From: an uncultured Lachnospiraceae bacterium
GTDB taxonomy: Bacteria > Bacillota > Clostridia > Lachnospirales > Lachnospiraceae
NCBI GenBank assembly: GCA_947630125.1
Contig: CANRGO010000022.1
Span: forward strand, 1-34,156
DNA length: 34,156 nucleotides
Direction of reading: 5' to 3'
Made by a program: the position numbers and the translations under genes. The notes under the pieces were generated by a model. It saw only the letters and a program-made list of their open reading frames with translations, made no database searches and was not told the origin of the DNA. This document shows positions 24,424 to 33,554 of this stretch, in pieces. Positions within the stretch are counted from its first letter, which is position 1, and each line of letters starts with the position of its first letter.

Positions 24424-26382
24424 ATGTCAGAAGCGAAAGATAAGGCTGGGAATAAGGGGTTTCAAAAAGAGAAAAAAATAATCGCTACCAAAGAAACGGT
24501 AATCATTACGGATACAGACCAATATTTATTTGGGCAGGGTAATCACTATGGAATTTATAAAAAGTTAGGAGCACATCCTTGTGTATATCAGGATATGGAA
24601 GGGACCTTTTTTGGTGTCTGGGCACCTAATGCAGAGAGCGTTCATGTCATTGGTGATTTCAATGACTGGAATGAAGAAGCACATCCTATGAAACGTTTGG
24701 GAAGTGGAGGGATTTATCAAGTTTTTATTCCAGATGTTCAACAGGGAAATCTATATAAATATTTAATACGTACCAGAGGAGGAAGAAAACTTTATAAAGC
24801 AGATCCATATGCAAGTCATGCGCAACTACGACCAGATACTGCATCTGTAGTGTATGATTTGGAATTCTTTAACTGGTCAGACAAAGCTTATATGGAGCGA
24901 CTTACGAAAAAAAATCATCAAAAAGAACCCCTGGCTATTTATGAATGCCATGTAGGTTCCTGGATGCGTCATCCAAATGGCAACGAAGGATTTTATAATT
25001 ATCGAGAGTTTGCTCATCGGATCGTTGAATACTTAAAAGAATTAAAATTCACCCATGTGGAGTTGATGGGAATTGCAGAACATCCTTTTGATGGATCCTG
25101 GGGATATCAGGTGACTGGGTATTATGCACCTACTTCTCGCTATGGAACTCCAGAGGATTTTCAATACCTGATTGATCATTTACATAAACATCAGATTGGT
25201 GTCATTTTAGACTGGGTACCGGCGCATTTTCCAAGAGATGCTCATGGATTGTCGGACTTTGATGGACAGGCCCTTTATGAGCATCCAGATAGTCGAATGG
25301 GAGAACATCCGGATTGGGGTACAAAAATATTCAATTATGGAAAAACAGAAGTTCGTAACTTTTTAATTGCCAATGCAATTTACTGGATCAAAGAGTTTCA
25401 TATTGATGGACTTCGTGTAGATGCAGTTGCCTCCATGCTTTATCTTGATTATGGGAAAAAGGATGGGCAATGGTTGAGTAATATTTATGGTGGGAATAAA
25501 AACCTGGATGCCATTGAATTTTTTAAACATCTAAATTCTGTGGTTGCAACCAACTTCCCAGGAGTCATGATGATAGCGGAAGAATCCACAGCCTGGCCTT
25601 TGGTTACTGGAAAACCTCAGGATGGAGGACTTGGCTTTACCTTTAAATGGAATATGGGATGGATGCATGATTTCTGCGAATATATGAAACTAGATCCTAT
25701 CTTTCGTAAAAACAACCATCATGCCATGACGTTTTCCATGAGTTACAACAATACAGAAAACTATATTCTGCCTCTCTCACATGATGAAGTGGTACACTTA
25801 AAATGTTCCATGGTAAACAAAATGCCTGGTTATAAGGTAGATAAGTATGCAAATCTTCGATTGGGCTATGCCTATATGTTTGGACATAGTGGAAAAAAAC
25901 TTCTTTTTATGGGCCAGGAATTTGGTCAGGAAAGAGAATGGAGTGAAGAGAGAGAATTAGACTGGTTTTTATTACAGGAAGAGTTGAATCGTGGAATGAA
26001 ACTGTTTGTGGGAAATCTTCTGGATTTGTATCAAAAGTATCCCTGCCTCTATGAAATTGATAATAGCTGGGCTGGCTTTGAATGGATGAATGCAGATGAT
26101 GGTGATCGAAGCATCTACAGTTTTATAAGAAAATCAGAGTCTGGCAAGAATTCTCTTTTGTTTATCTTAAATATGACACCCATTGAGAGAACTGATTTCA
26201 GAGTAGGTGTTGCCAGCAAAAATAAGCACAAACTACTTTTAAACAGTGATGAGGTATGTTTTGGTGGAAATGGATCCGCCTTAGAAGAAATCATGCTACC
26301 AGAAAAAATTAGTTGCAATCACAAGGATTACTCCATTGCATTTACCTTACCTGCCTATACAGCACTGGTATTTCAGTTTTAA
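24424..26382 (+). CDS. glgB: 1,4-alpha-glucan branching enzyme
   Basis: A 652-residue GH13 enzyme that makes the alpha-1,6 branches of glycogen in the cytoplasm. Order: N-terminal extension (1-35), CBM48 domain (about 60-150, with WAPNAESVHVIGDFNDW), the catalytic (beta/alpha)8 barrel and a C-terminal beta domain. Catalytic residues: nucleophile Asp333 in GLRVDAVASM, acid/base Glu386 in MIAEESTAWP, and Asp454 in PLSHDEVVH. GGGGGA lies 8 bases before the ATG. No other glycogen gene is nearby, so the synthase and pyrophosphorylase must be elsewhere. Ends at a strong terminator. Confidence 0.96.
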   Translation: MSEAKDKAGNKGFQKEKKIIATKETVIITDTDQYLFGQGNHYGIYKKLGAHPCVYQDMEGTFFGVWAPNAESVHVIGDFNDWNEEAHPMKRLGSGGIYQVFIPDVQQGNLYKYLIRTRGGRKLYKADPYASHAQLRPDTASVVYDLEFFNWSDKAYMERLTKKNHQKEPLAIYECHVGSWMRHPNGNEGFYNYREFAHRIVEYLKELKFTHVELMGIAEHPFDGSWGYQVTGYYAPTSRYGTPEDFQYLIDHLHKHQIGVILDWVPAHFPRDAHGLSDFDGQALYEHPDSRMGEHPDWGTKIFNYGKTEVRNFLIANAIYWIKEFHIDGLRVDAVASMLYLDYGKKDGQWLSNIYGGNKNLDAIEFFKHLNSVVATNFPGVMMIAEESTAWPLVTGKPQDGGLGFTFKWNMGWMHDFCEYMKLDPIFRKNNHHAMTFSMSYNNTENYILPLSHDEVVHLKCSMVNKMPGYKVDKYANLRLGYAYMFGHSGKKLLFMGQEFGQEREWSEERELDWFLLQEELNRGMKLFVGNLLDLYQKYPCLYEIDNSWAGFEWMNADDGDRSIYSFIRKSESGKNSLLFILNMTPIERTDFRVGVASKNKHKLLLNSDEVCFGGNGSALEEIMLPEKISCNHKDYSIAFTLPAYTALVFQF

Positions 26383-26395
26383 TTTCATAGAACCT

Positions 26396-26422
26396 TAAGA
26401 CTTTTAGCATTTTAACCGAAAT
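26396..26422 (+). promoter_or_regulatory. Candidate sigma-D (sigma-28) promoter of the flagellar operon
   Basis: TAAG (26396-26399), exactly 15 bases, then ACCGAAAT (26415-26422), against the sigma-D pattern TAAA-N15-GCCGATAT (3 of 4 and 6 of 8). Transcription from it would start near 26429, inside the 5' arm of the glgB terminator, so the flagellar RNA could not form that hairpin. Confidence 0.55.
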
Positions 26423-26424
26423 AG

Positions 26425-26458
26425 AGAGTGGACGCTTTTTTAGCTCCACTCTTTTTTT
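26425..26458 (+). terminator. Intrinsic terminator of glgB
   Basis: AGAGTGGA (26425-26432) and TCCACTCT (26445-26452), with inner GCT/AGC pairing past one bulged C, followed by seven T. A strong hairpin placed directly after a sigma-D-like promoter. Confidence 0.9.
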
Positions 26459-26490
26459 ATATGAAAAATTACTTCGATGAGGATAAAAAT

Positions 26491-29400
26491 ATGATTGTTC
26501 AATTAGATGGATTAAAGCAGGATTTTGTAAAGACAGAGGAAGCAAATGCCCAGATATCAGTTCAGAAGCAAAGCTATATGCAGCCAAATCAAACGGTGAT
26601 TTTTGAACAAGATCAGTCTATGGGGACTGCTTATACGGAAAAAAACTTAACAAAAGAGGGGTTGATGGAAGCTGCAAAATCAACGGACTTAAAAAATACA
26701 AAAGACTATATGATTTTTATGTCCAATTCCATGTCTCAGGAGGATTATCAAAAGCTGAAAGAAGAAGGGTTTCCAATCGAAACCATGGATCCAGAATCGG
26801 CTATTACAATCGTTGATAAAATCAAAGTAACACTGGCCAAATCCGGAGTTCAGATTAGTGGCTACACGGATACCTTAAATCAAGAAGTTCTGGATAAAAT
26901 CACAGGAAGCAGCAGCTTGTCTGGCCAGATTTTAGATAGCTTACAAAATGCGGATGTAAGTACCAGTTCTGATATGTTTCAAGAAGTATATACTGCCTTT
27001 CAAAAGGGGAAAGAAATCAAACCTTTTAGCGATAGCACCCTTCAGTATCTTGTAGAAAATAAGATAGAGCCAACCATTGATCAGCTTTATAAAGCACAGT
27101 ATACAAACACTTCAGAATCCAGTAAACAGGCAAAAGGTTATTACCAGGATTCAGTACCTGGTTATTATAGTAAAAAGGCGGAGTTACCGCAGTGGGAACA
27201 ATTAGAAAAACAAGTGGAAGCTACCCTACAAAAGGAAGGAATTCCTGTTACGGAAGAAACTCTTACACAGGCAAAATGGCTGGTAGAAAAAGGTCTTTTA
27301 CTGAATGAGAAAAACATGTTGTCATTGGGACAATTACAGTCTTTGTCCATTCCTCTTAGGGATGAGGCTCTGCTGCAAAGTATTTCTGCTTCCATTGCTC
27401 TTGGAAAACAAGCATCTACTGCAAATCTGCTAGTAACGGAAAATCCAATCGAAACAGCCATACGAGTAGAACAGATGATGCTTAATCTGGAGGATGAAAC
27501 CCTGGAACAGGCCGTGGGCGATGCATTTAAACAAGCCAAAGATGTAACAATAGAAATCATCGGGAATAAATCATTTTATCCAGAGGCTGCTAAAGAATTT
27601 GGTGAGAACAAAGAGTATCAAAAAGCTCTGACGCAGTCTCGACTTCAGGTAGCTGAGATTCAGTTGAAAATGACCGCCGAAGCGAATTTGTCTTTACTAA
27701 AAAAAGGCTTTCAACTAGAAACAGCACCCTTAAGTGAACTGATTACAAAGCTGAAAGAAGAATTGGATCAGGCCTCAGAACTTGAAGTTTCAGCACCACT
27801 TTTTCGTGAAAGCCAAGAGCTTATACAAAGTGCGAAGAGTCTTCCAATACAAACCCTAGGGTTTATGCAAAAAGAGCAAATTCCCATGACACTTTTGAAT
27901 ATTTGGCAAGAAGGTACAAACATTCAAAAGAGTTATGAAGAAGCAGGAAAAGCTTATGAAACGATGATGACCTCCGAACGAAAAGATCTGGGTGATTCCA
28001 TTGAAAAAGCATTTCAAAATATTGAGCAGTTATTAGAAGAATTAAATATGGAAAATACGGATTTAAATCAGAAGGCGGTTCGAATTCTTGGTCTGAATCA
28101 GATGGAAATAACACCACAATCCATTGCATCCATAAAAGATGCATATCTGACATTTGAGCGTGTTATGAGAAAACTAACACCAAAGGTGACTTTAGAATTA
28201 ATACGCCAGCAAAAAAATCCTATGGAACTAACCATGGATGAACTGGAGTCATCGGTTAGTAAAATCAACTTTGAAGAAGATACAGTTAAATACAGTAAAT
28301 TTTTATATCAGCTAGAACAAAAGAAGGAAATATCAAAGGAGGAGCGAAAGGAATATCTGGAGGTATACCGATTGTTTCGTCAGATTGAAAAATCCCAAGG
28401 TGCAGAAATCGGAACACTGGTTCAAAACCAGGAAGAAATTAATTTAAAAAACTTAAAACAAGTTGTAAAAAATAATGTTGGACAGGGGATGGAACTGCTA
28501 ATTTCTGATCAAATGGTAGCAAGCCTGCGACCAAGAACTTATCAGCAAAAATTATCCAGTGAAATCTACGACCGACTAAATCCTGAAGTTCTGAACGCCA
28601 CAACGTTTAGTAAATCTAAGGAAGAACTTAGCCTGGAACAAATGCTTGAGGCAGTGAAAGAGCAGGAAGTGAAAGAAGTAGAGGAAGAGGGTCAGGAAGA
28701 ATTTCAACGTTTACACACGTTGAAAAAAGTGTCCGATGATGTTGTAAAAACGTTGTTATCATATGAAATGCCAATGCATGCAGATCAACTACTGCAAGCA
28801 GGATACTTTTTGAATCATAAAGGTGAAAACTTTAAAAGTCTATTGAAACAGGAAAAGGAAAAAATAGAAAAAAAAGGAGAAAATTTTCATCCATTACAAC
28901 AAGCAATCGATGACTTACCAGAAGCATTTACAGATCACGATTCTGCTCAAACGGGTTACGAAACCATGATTTCTGCAGCAAAGGATGTGATTCAGAATGG
29001 CAGTGAAGAGGAAGACGTCAGTAGTCAGGATTTAAAAACTTTCATATTTCAGTACAAACAGGTTTCCATGGCACAAAACTTTTCAAAAGAAGAATTTTAT
29101 GAAGTTCCACTTCAAATAGGAGGAGAACTTACAGCCATTCATTTGAAAATTATACATGGAGGAGAACAAGGCGTTAGCTGTAGTTTTGAAACTGAACAAT
29201 TTGGTCAGGTACGTGCAGACTTTAAAGTCCAGGAAGGATATCTGGAGGGTTTGGTTGTAGCAAATCAGAATGAGGGATTATTGAAACTAAGCTCTTTTCA
29301 GGAAAGCTTTGCACTGGGATTAAAGGAAGAAGGACTTGCATTAAAAGGTATCAATTTTGTGCAAAGCAAACAGCTGGAGTTTCCCTTCTTTTCATCAAAA

Positions 29401-29502
29401 GAAGAAACTAGTCTTCAGAATGAAAAGGAAACAGCCGATATTAGTACCAGAGAACTTTATCAGATCGCGAAAACATTTTTACAAACAATACGATCATATT
29501 AA
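26491..29502 (+). CDS. Very large FliK-like flagellar protein (hook-length control type)
   Basis: A 1003-residue, largely helical, Gln/Glu/Lys-rich protein without signal peptide or membrane segment. Residues about 867-960 (VPLQIGGELTAIHLKIIHGG and the following ETEQFGQVRADFKVQEG) resemble the C-terminal domain of hook-length control protein FliK (Flg_hook); the long helical N-terminal part would then be the ruler. A DUF6240-type assignment is possible, but I cannot confirm it. The start is ATG 26491, with GAGGA 7 bases before it; the longer open frame reaching back to 26428 begins inside the glgB terminator. It is 12 bases before flagellin. At about 1000 residues it is much longer than typical FliK (about 400). 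Confidence 0.7.
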   Translation: MIVQLDGLKQDFVKTEEANAQISVQKQSYMQPNQTVIFEQDQSMGTAYTEKNLTKEGLMEAAKSTDLKNTKDYMIFMSNSMSQEDYQKLKEEGFPIETMDPESAITIVDKIKVTLAKSGVQISGYTDTLNQEVLDKITGSSSLSGQILDSLQNADVSTSSDMFQEVYTAFQKGKEIKPFSDSTLQYLVENKIEPTIDQLYKAQYTNTSESSKQAKGYYQDSVPGYYSKKAELPQWEQLEKQVEATLQKEGIPVTEETLTQAKWLVEKGLLLNEKNMLSLGQLQSLSIPLRDEALLQSISASIALGKQASTANLLVTENPIETAIRVEQMMLNLEDETLEQAVGDAFKQAKDVTIEIIGNKSFYPEAAKEFGENKEYQKALTQSRLQVAEIQLKMTAEANLSLLKKGFQLETAPLSELITKLKEELDQASELEVSAPLFRESQELIQSAKSLPIQTLGFMQKEQIPMTLLNIWQEGTNIQKSYEEAGKAYETMMTSERKDLGDSIEKAFQNIEQLLEELNMENTDLNQKAVRILGLNQMEITPQSIASIKDAYLTFERVMRKLTPKVTLELIRQQKNPMELTMDELESSVSKINFEEDTVKYSKFLYQLEQKKEISKEERKEYLEVYRLFRQIEKSQGAEIGTLVQNQEEINLKNLKQVVKNNVGQGMELLISDQMVASLRPRTYQQKLSSEIYDRLNPEVLNATTFSKSKEELSLEQMLEAVKEQEVKEVEEEGQEEFQRLHTLKKVSDDVVKTLLSYEMPMHADQLLQAGYFLNHKGENFKSLLKQEKEKIEKKGENFHPLQQAIDDLPEAFTDHDSAQTGYETMISAAKDVIQNGSEEEDVSSQDLKTFIFQYKQVSMAQNFSKEEFYEVPLQIGGELTAIHLKIIHGGEQGVSCSFETEQFGQVRADFKVQEGYLEGLVVANQNEGLLKLSSFQESFALGLKEEGLALKGINFVQSKQLEFPFFSSKEETSLQNEKETADISTRELYQIAKTFLQTIRSY

Positions 29503-29514
29503 GAAAGGTGACTT

Positions 29515-30627
29515 ATGAGAATTAATTATAATATTTCCGCCATAACTACAAATAATATTTTGAAAAAAAATGATGATGCCCTGACAAAATCCATGGAACG
29601 TCTTTCCAGTGGTTTTAAAATCAACAATGCCAAGGACAATCCTGCGGGACTTGCAATATCCAAACGAATGAATGCTCAATTAGAGGGGCTTAGTGTTGCC
29701 AATCAGAATTCCAGTGATGGAATTTCAGTGATTCAGACAGCCGAAGGATCTCTTAGTGAGATTCAGAGTATGCTGCAACGTATGAACGAACTGGCAGTGC
29801 AGGCATCCAATGGAACCGTAACAAGTGCTGACCGTTCGGCAATTCAACAGGAAGTGACACAGTTAAAGGCAGAAATTACACGTATTTCAAAAGATACGGA
29901 ATTTAATGGACAGGGACTATTGGATGGGACCTTTGATTTAAAAGGATACTCCGATAATGCATCAGTGGCAGTTGAAAATTACTCCGATGGTGTTCCACCT
30001 GCCATGTATCAATTGGTTAACATTGTACCAGGTTACTTAGATGTTCCAACAGGTAATTATATTCCACCTACAGCAGATTTACAGGACAGCACGGGAACAT
30101 TGGTTCCTGGACTTACCTTAACTGGAAAAGGAGATGTGATGACCTTTACCGGAAGCGATGATTTTGAACTGGATGTCTATGTTGATCCTGCTATGGTTGC
30201 GCCTTTTGCTGCAGAATTAGATATTACTGGAATTGGAGCTATGCGTTTGCAAATAGGTTCCAATGAAGGACAGATTTTAAATGTTAGAATACCGGAAGTT
30301 ACGGTGAAAAGTATTGGAATCGAAGATGTGGACGTGAGTAGTTTAGAGTCTGCAAGAGCATCGTTGGATTTGATGCCAGACGCCATTAATTTTATTTCAG
30401 AGATTCGTTCCCGACTTGGAGCGTATGAAAATCGTCTGGAGCATACCACTTCCAGCCTGGACGGTACGCATGAAAATCTTACGGCTGCATATTCTCGAAT
30501 TATGGATACCGACATGGCAGCAGAAATGACCGAATATACCAAACTTCAGGTATTATCAGAGGCGGGTATTTCTATGCTGGCACAGGCAAATGAAAGACCA
30601 CAACAGGCACTTCAACTATTACAGTAA
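29515..30627 (+). CDS. Flagellin
   Basis: A 370-residue filament protein exported by the flagellar type III system. The conserved D0/D1 N terminus is clear (MRINYNISAITTNNILKKND, then SSGFKINNAKDNPAGLAIS and QNSSDGISVIQTAEGSLSEI), as is the C terminus (RSRLGAYENRLEHTTSSLDG, then MAAEMTEYTKLQVLSEAGIS and the final AQANERPQQALQLLQ). The variable middle (about 145-275) would form the exposed D2/D3 face; it contains no cysteine. AAAGGTGA precedes the ATG. It lies between the FliK-like gene and fliS, with no promoter of its own visible in the 12-base gap. Confidence 0.95.
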   Translation: MRINYNISAITTNNILKKNDDALTKSMERLSSGFKINNAKDNPAGLAISKRMNAQLEGLSVANQNSSDGISVIQTAEGSLSEIQSMLQRMNELAVQASNGTVTSADRSAIQQEVTQLKAEITRISKDTEFNGQGLLDGTFDLKGYSDNASVAVENYSDGVPPAMYQLVNIVPGYLDVPTGNYIPPTADLQDSTGTLVPGLTLTGKGDVMTFTGSDDFELDVYVDPAMVAPFAAELDITGIGAMRLQIGSNEGQILNVRIPEVTVKSIGIEDVDVSSLESARASLDLMPDAINFISEIRSRLGAYENRLEHTTSSLDGTHENLTAAYSRIMDTDMAAEMTEYTKLQVLSEAGISMLAQANERPQQALQLLQ

Positions 30628-30661
30628 CTATTCGTTTAAGAAACAATCATAGAGGTAATTC

Positions 30662-31138
30662 ATGAATCAAGAAGAAAAAAAACAGTTTACCCTTCGGATT
30701 GTCAATGCAAATAAAAGTCAGCTTATTGTTGTTTTATATGACATTTTATTCGTATATCTGAAAGATGTGAGAAATGCATATGAAAAACAGGATAAAGAAT
30801 GTTTTCAAAAAGATATCAAACGTGCAAAAGCCTGTGTATTAGAATTAATCAAAGCTTTAAATCTTCGCTATGAAGTGGCGGTACGTTTACTGGAATTATA
30901 CGATTATATTACCCATAAACTTCGTGTGATGGAAGCCAGATTCCAGATTAAGGATTTAAATGAGGTAGAAACGATTCTGAAAGAGTTATATGAGGCCTTT
31001 CTGGAGATGGAAAAAAAGGATGCCAGTGAACCTTTGATGGAGAATGTGCAAAATGTATATGCAGGACTTACCTATGGAAAAACAAAGTTAACGGAAAATT
31101 ATGGAAACACCAACGAAAACAGAGGTTTCTTTGTCTAA
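30662..31138 (+). CDS. fliS: Flagellin chaperone FliS
   Basis: A 158-residue helical protein of the FliS family that binds the flagellin C terminus in the cytoplasm and delivers it to the export gate. The start of the domain is seen as TLRIVNANKSQLIVVLYDIL, matching the family's A-x-P/S-x-x-L-x-x-x-LYD pattern; five helices are predicted by eye. It has a longer C terminus than typical FliS (about 130 residues), with the polar tail TENYGNTNENRGFFV. AGAGG lies 6 bases before the ATG. Last gene of the operon; its stop codon forms the loop of the terminator. Confidence 0.85.
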   Translation: MNQEEKKQFTLRIVNANKSQLIVVLYDILFVYLKDVRNAYEKQDKECFQKDIKRAKACVLELIKALNLRYEVAVRLLELYDYITHKLRVMEARFQIKDLNEVETILKELYEAFLEMEKKDASEPLMENVQNVYAGLTYGKTKLTENYGNTNENRGFFV

Positions 31139-31155
31139 GACAAAGAAACCTTTTT
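31123..31155 (+). terminator. Intrinsic terminator of the flagellar operon
   Basis: GGTTTCTTTGTC (31124-31135) and GACAAAGAAACC (31139-31150) form a perfect 12-bp stem followed by TTTTT. The three-base loop is exactly the fliS stop codon TAA (31136-31138); the 5' arm encodes the last four residues. Confidence 0.93.
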
Positions 31156-31261
31156 GACATCTAAAAATCCCCATTTTACTGGGGTTGGTATGGTTTCAAA
31201 CATCTCGAATCTATAAATATTATACCAAAGTAACAAAGATTTTTTTTCTGCATAAAAGCTA

Positions 31262-31290
31262 TTTACAATTACCCTTTACAGGCATATAAT
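31262..31290 (+). promoter_or_regulatory. Sigma-A promoter of the Tad pilus operon
   Basis: TTTACA (31262-31267), 17-base spacer, TATAAT (31285-31290). The leader is about 46 bases. Upstream is an inverted repeat TTGGTAT/ATACCAA (31185-31191 and 31222-31228) that could be a regulator site. Together they separate the Tad genes from the flagellar operon. Confidence 0.8.
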
Positions 31291-31342
31291 CGGCTTTACA
31301 AACAGTAAAAACAACTGATTTGTGAGCAGAAAGGAGGAACAA

Positions 31343-32341
31343 GTGCAACCATTTCTACTTGCAATCTGCGATGGAGATGAGATTTTTTTGAACCGTTTGG
31401 CAGATTATCTTCATTTGAGAAAAGCCGTCCCTTTTCGAGTCCAACTTTTTTCAAACACTAGCAGACTGCGGGAAGCCATACGAAAATCCCCAGCACATCT
31501 ATTATTAATTTCTGAAACACTCTATGAACCATCTCTACAAAAATTATGTACCCATCTACTACTCTTAAAAATCACAACATCCCCACCTCTTGAACACTTA
31601 GACTACATTCCAAAATTTCAATCGGTTGATAAAACCATTTCCCAAATTTTAACGTATTACGAAACTAAGACAGGAACATTGCCCTATCCAAAGAAACAGG
31701 ACGATACAGTTTTAATTGGTATCTATTCACCCGTCAAGCGCTGTTTGCAAACATCTTTTGCGCTGTTACTTGGTCAACTTCTATCACAAAAAGCGAAAGT
31801 GCTTTATCTGAATTTTGAAACCTTTTCTGGGTTTTCCAATTGTTTCAAAAAAGAAACAGCGGACCTATCTGATCTTCTTTATTTTCTCAAACATGACCCC
31901 GATAAATTTATATTTAAGTTAAGTGGTATGGTTCAAAGCATGAATGGACTACATATCATTCCAGCGGCCCTCTCTTTTATTGATCTTGCATCCATTCCAA
32001 GTAAGCAGTGGGAAACCTTACTGCAGGAGATAAAAAACAGTTGCCAATATGAGTACATTGTGTTGGATCTCTCCGATTATATACAGGGTTTATTTGAGTT
32101 ACTCCGAATGTGCCAGAAGGTATATACCATTACCAGAGAGGAAGGAATTTCTCAGGCAAAAATACGGCAATATGAGAAAGTGTTAACGGAACTATCCTTT
32201 TCGGATGTTCTTGAAAAAACAATTACCTGTAGGTTTCCAGAATTTCAGAATTTACCACAAAATCTTGAAAATCTTCCCTATTCGGATATGGCGGCCTATA
32301 TCAAACAATATATTTTGGAGGATTTTCATGAACTCATATAA
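31343..32341 (+). CDS. TadZ/CpaE-like pilus assembly protein with degenerate P-loop
   Basis: A 332-residue protein by position and architecture related to TadZ/CpaE, which places Tad (Flp) pili at the cell pole. The N terminus looks like a receiver-type fold (FLLAICDGDEIFLNRLADYL) and the C terminus like a MinD/ParA fold (KAKVLYLNFE, EYIVLDLSDYIQ). The P-loop region reads IYSPVKRCLQTSFALLLG where a canonical P-loop would have GGxGKT; the Lys is Gln, so nucleotide binding is doubtful. I start at GTG 31343, with AAGGAGG 5 bases upstream; the GTG at 31322 lies before this ribosome binding site. It overlaps the TadA gene by 14 bases. Confidence 0.78.
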   Translation: MQPFLLAICDGDEIFLNRLADYLHLRKAVPFRVQLFSNTSRLREAIRKSPAHLLLISETLYEPSLQKLCTHLLLLKITTSPPLEHLDYIPKFQSVDKTISQILTYYETKTGTLPYPKKQDDTVLIGIYSPVKRCLQTSFALLLGQLLSQKAKVLYLNFETFSGFSNCFKKETADLSDLLYFLKHDPDKFIFKLSGMVQSMNGLHIIPAALSFIDLASIPSKQWETLLQEIKNSCQYEYIVLDLSDYIQGLFELLRMCQKVYTITREEGISQAKIRQYEKVLTELSFSDVLEKTITCRFPEFQNLPQNLENLPYSDMAAYIKQYILEDFHELI

Positions 32342-33554
32342 GGCAGTTAGACAGAGATTAAAAACTCAGATTATGGAGAGTCTTGATTTTTCAACAGATA
32401 TCATAGATGAAACCGTGCAGTCCATGATACAGGAAAAAATCTTTCAATATAGTAAGCAACATTATTTGTCCATGTCAGACCGGGATAAATTAACCAAGGA
32501 TTTATTTCATAGTATCAGACGCTTGGATCTCTTAGAAGAGTATTTGCAAAATCCTGAAATAACGGAAATTATGATCAATGGACCAGACCATATTTTTATT
32601 GAAAAGCAGGGAAAATTATTTCCTTGTCAGGAAGTCTTTGAATCCAAAGAAAAACTAATGGATATTATTCAGCAAATTGTTGCCAGATGTAATCGGGTAG
32701 TGAATGAGGCCTCACCAATTGTAGATGCCAGGTTAGAAGATGGCTCCAGAGTCCATGTAGTTTTATCTCCGGTTGCCCTAAATGGCCCAATTCTAACCAT
32801 CCGACGATTTCCGGAAAAACCGTTTACGATGGAAGAGCTCCTTCAGAAAGATTTTCTTAGTCAGGAAGTTGCTGACTTTTTAAAAAACATGGTCATTGCA
32901 GGTTACAACATTCTCATCAGTGGCGGAACAGGGTCTGGAAAAACCACCTTTCTAAATGCCCTAAGTCAGTATATACCTTGTGTGGAACGCATTATTACCA
33001 TTGAGGATAGTGCAGAACTTCAAATCTTAGATAAGGAAAATCTGGTTCGAATGGAAACCAGGAATGCTAATGTAGAGGGATGCATACCCATTTCCATACG
33101 GGATTTGATACGGGCAGCCCTTCGTATGAGACCAGACAGAATTATAATCGGGGAAGTCAGAGGAAAGGAAGCCCTAGACTTGATTCAGGCTTTTAACACA
33201 GGCCATGATGGCTCTTTATCTACGGGACATGCAAACAGTGCAAAGGACATGCTGCTTCGTTTAGAAACCATGATACTAATGGGTATAGAGATGCCGCTTG
33301 CTGCAATCAGAGCACAGATTGCAATGGGGGTTGACATGATTATTCAAATTGGAAGGCTGCGAGATACGAGTAGAAGACTGCTGGAAATAGTTGAGGTTTG
33401 CGGGTACAAAGAGGAAACAATACAGACCAGAGTTTTATACCAGTTTCAGGAAAGTGGAACAGATTTACACGGAAGGATAACTGGTCAGTTGTTAAAAGTA
33501 AATGATTTACAAAATCGGACAAAGCTGAAGGCGGCAGGACTGGAGGATGTATGA
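32328..33554 (+). CDS. Tad pilus secretion ATPase, TadA/CpaF
   Basis: A 408-residue hexameric motor ATPase of the type II/IV secretion superfamily that powers Flp/Tad pilus assembly. The N-terminal domain carries RRLDLLEEYLQNPEITEIMI; the Walker A is GGTGSGKTT at 199-207 (Lys205); the Walker B region is RMRPDRIIIGEVRG and the His box is LSTGHANS. The start is ATG 32328, with GGAGG 6 bases upstream, inside the TadZ-like gene; the longer open frame to 32205 only overlaps that gene. Its stop overlaps the next start (ATGA). All expected motifs are intact. Confidence 0.94.
   Translation: MNSYKAVRQRLKTQIMESLDFSTDIIDETVQSMIQEKIFQYSKQHYLSMSDRDKLTKDLFHSIRRLDLLEEYLQNPEITEIMINGPDHIFIEKQGKLFPCQEVFESKEKLMDIIQQIVARCNRVVNEASPIVDARLEDGSRVHVVLSPVALNGPILTIRRFPEKPFTMEELLQKDFLSQEVADFLKNMVIAGYNILISGGTGSGKTTFLNALSQYIPCVERIITIEDSAELQILDKENLVRMETRNANVEGCIPISIRDLIRAALRMRPDRIIIGEVRGKEALDLIQAFNTGHDGSLSTGHANSAKDMLLRLETMILMGIEMPLAAIRAQIAMGVDMIIQIGRLRDTSRRLLEIVEVCGYKEETIQTRVLYQFQESGTDLHGRITGQLLKVNDLQNRTKLKAAGLEDV

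Noticed and set aside
26428-26490. Upstream extension of the FliK-like gene to a GTG in the glgB terminator.
   Set aside because: The extension would encode the terminator hairpin; ATG 26491 has a properly spaced GAGGA.
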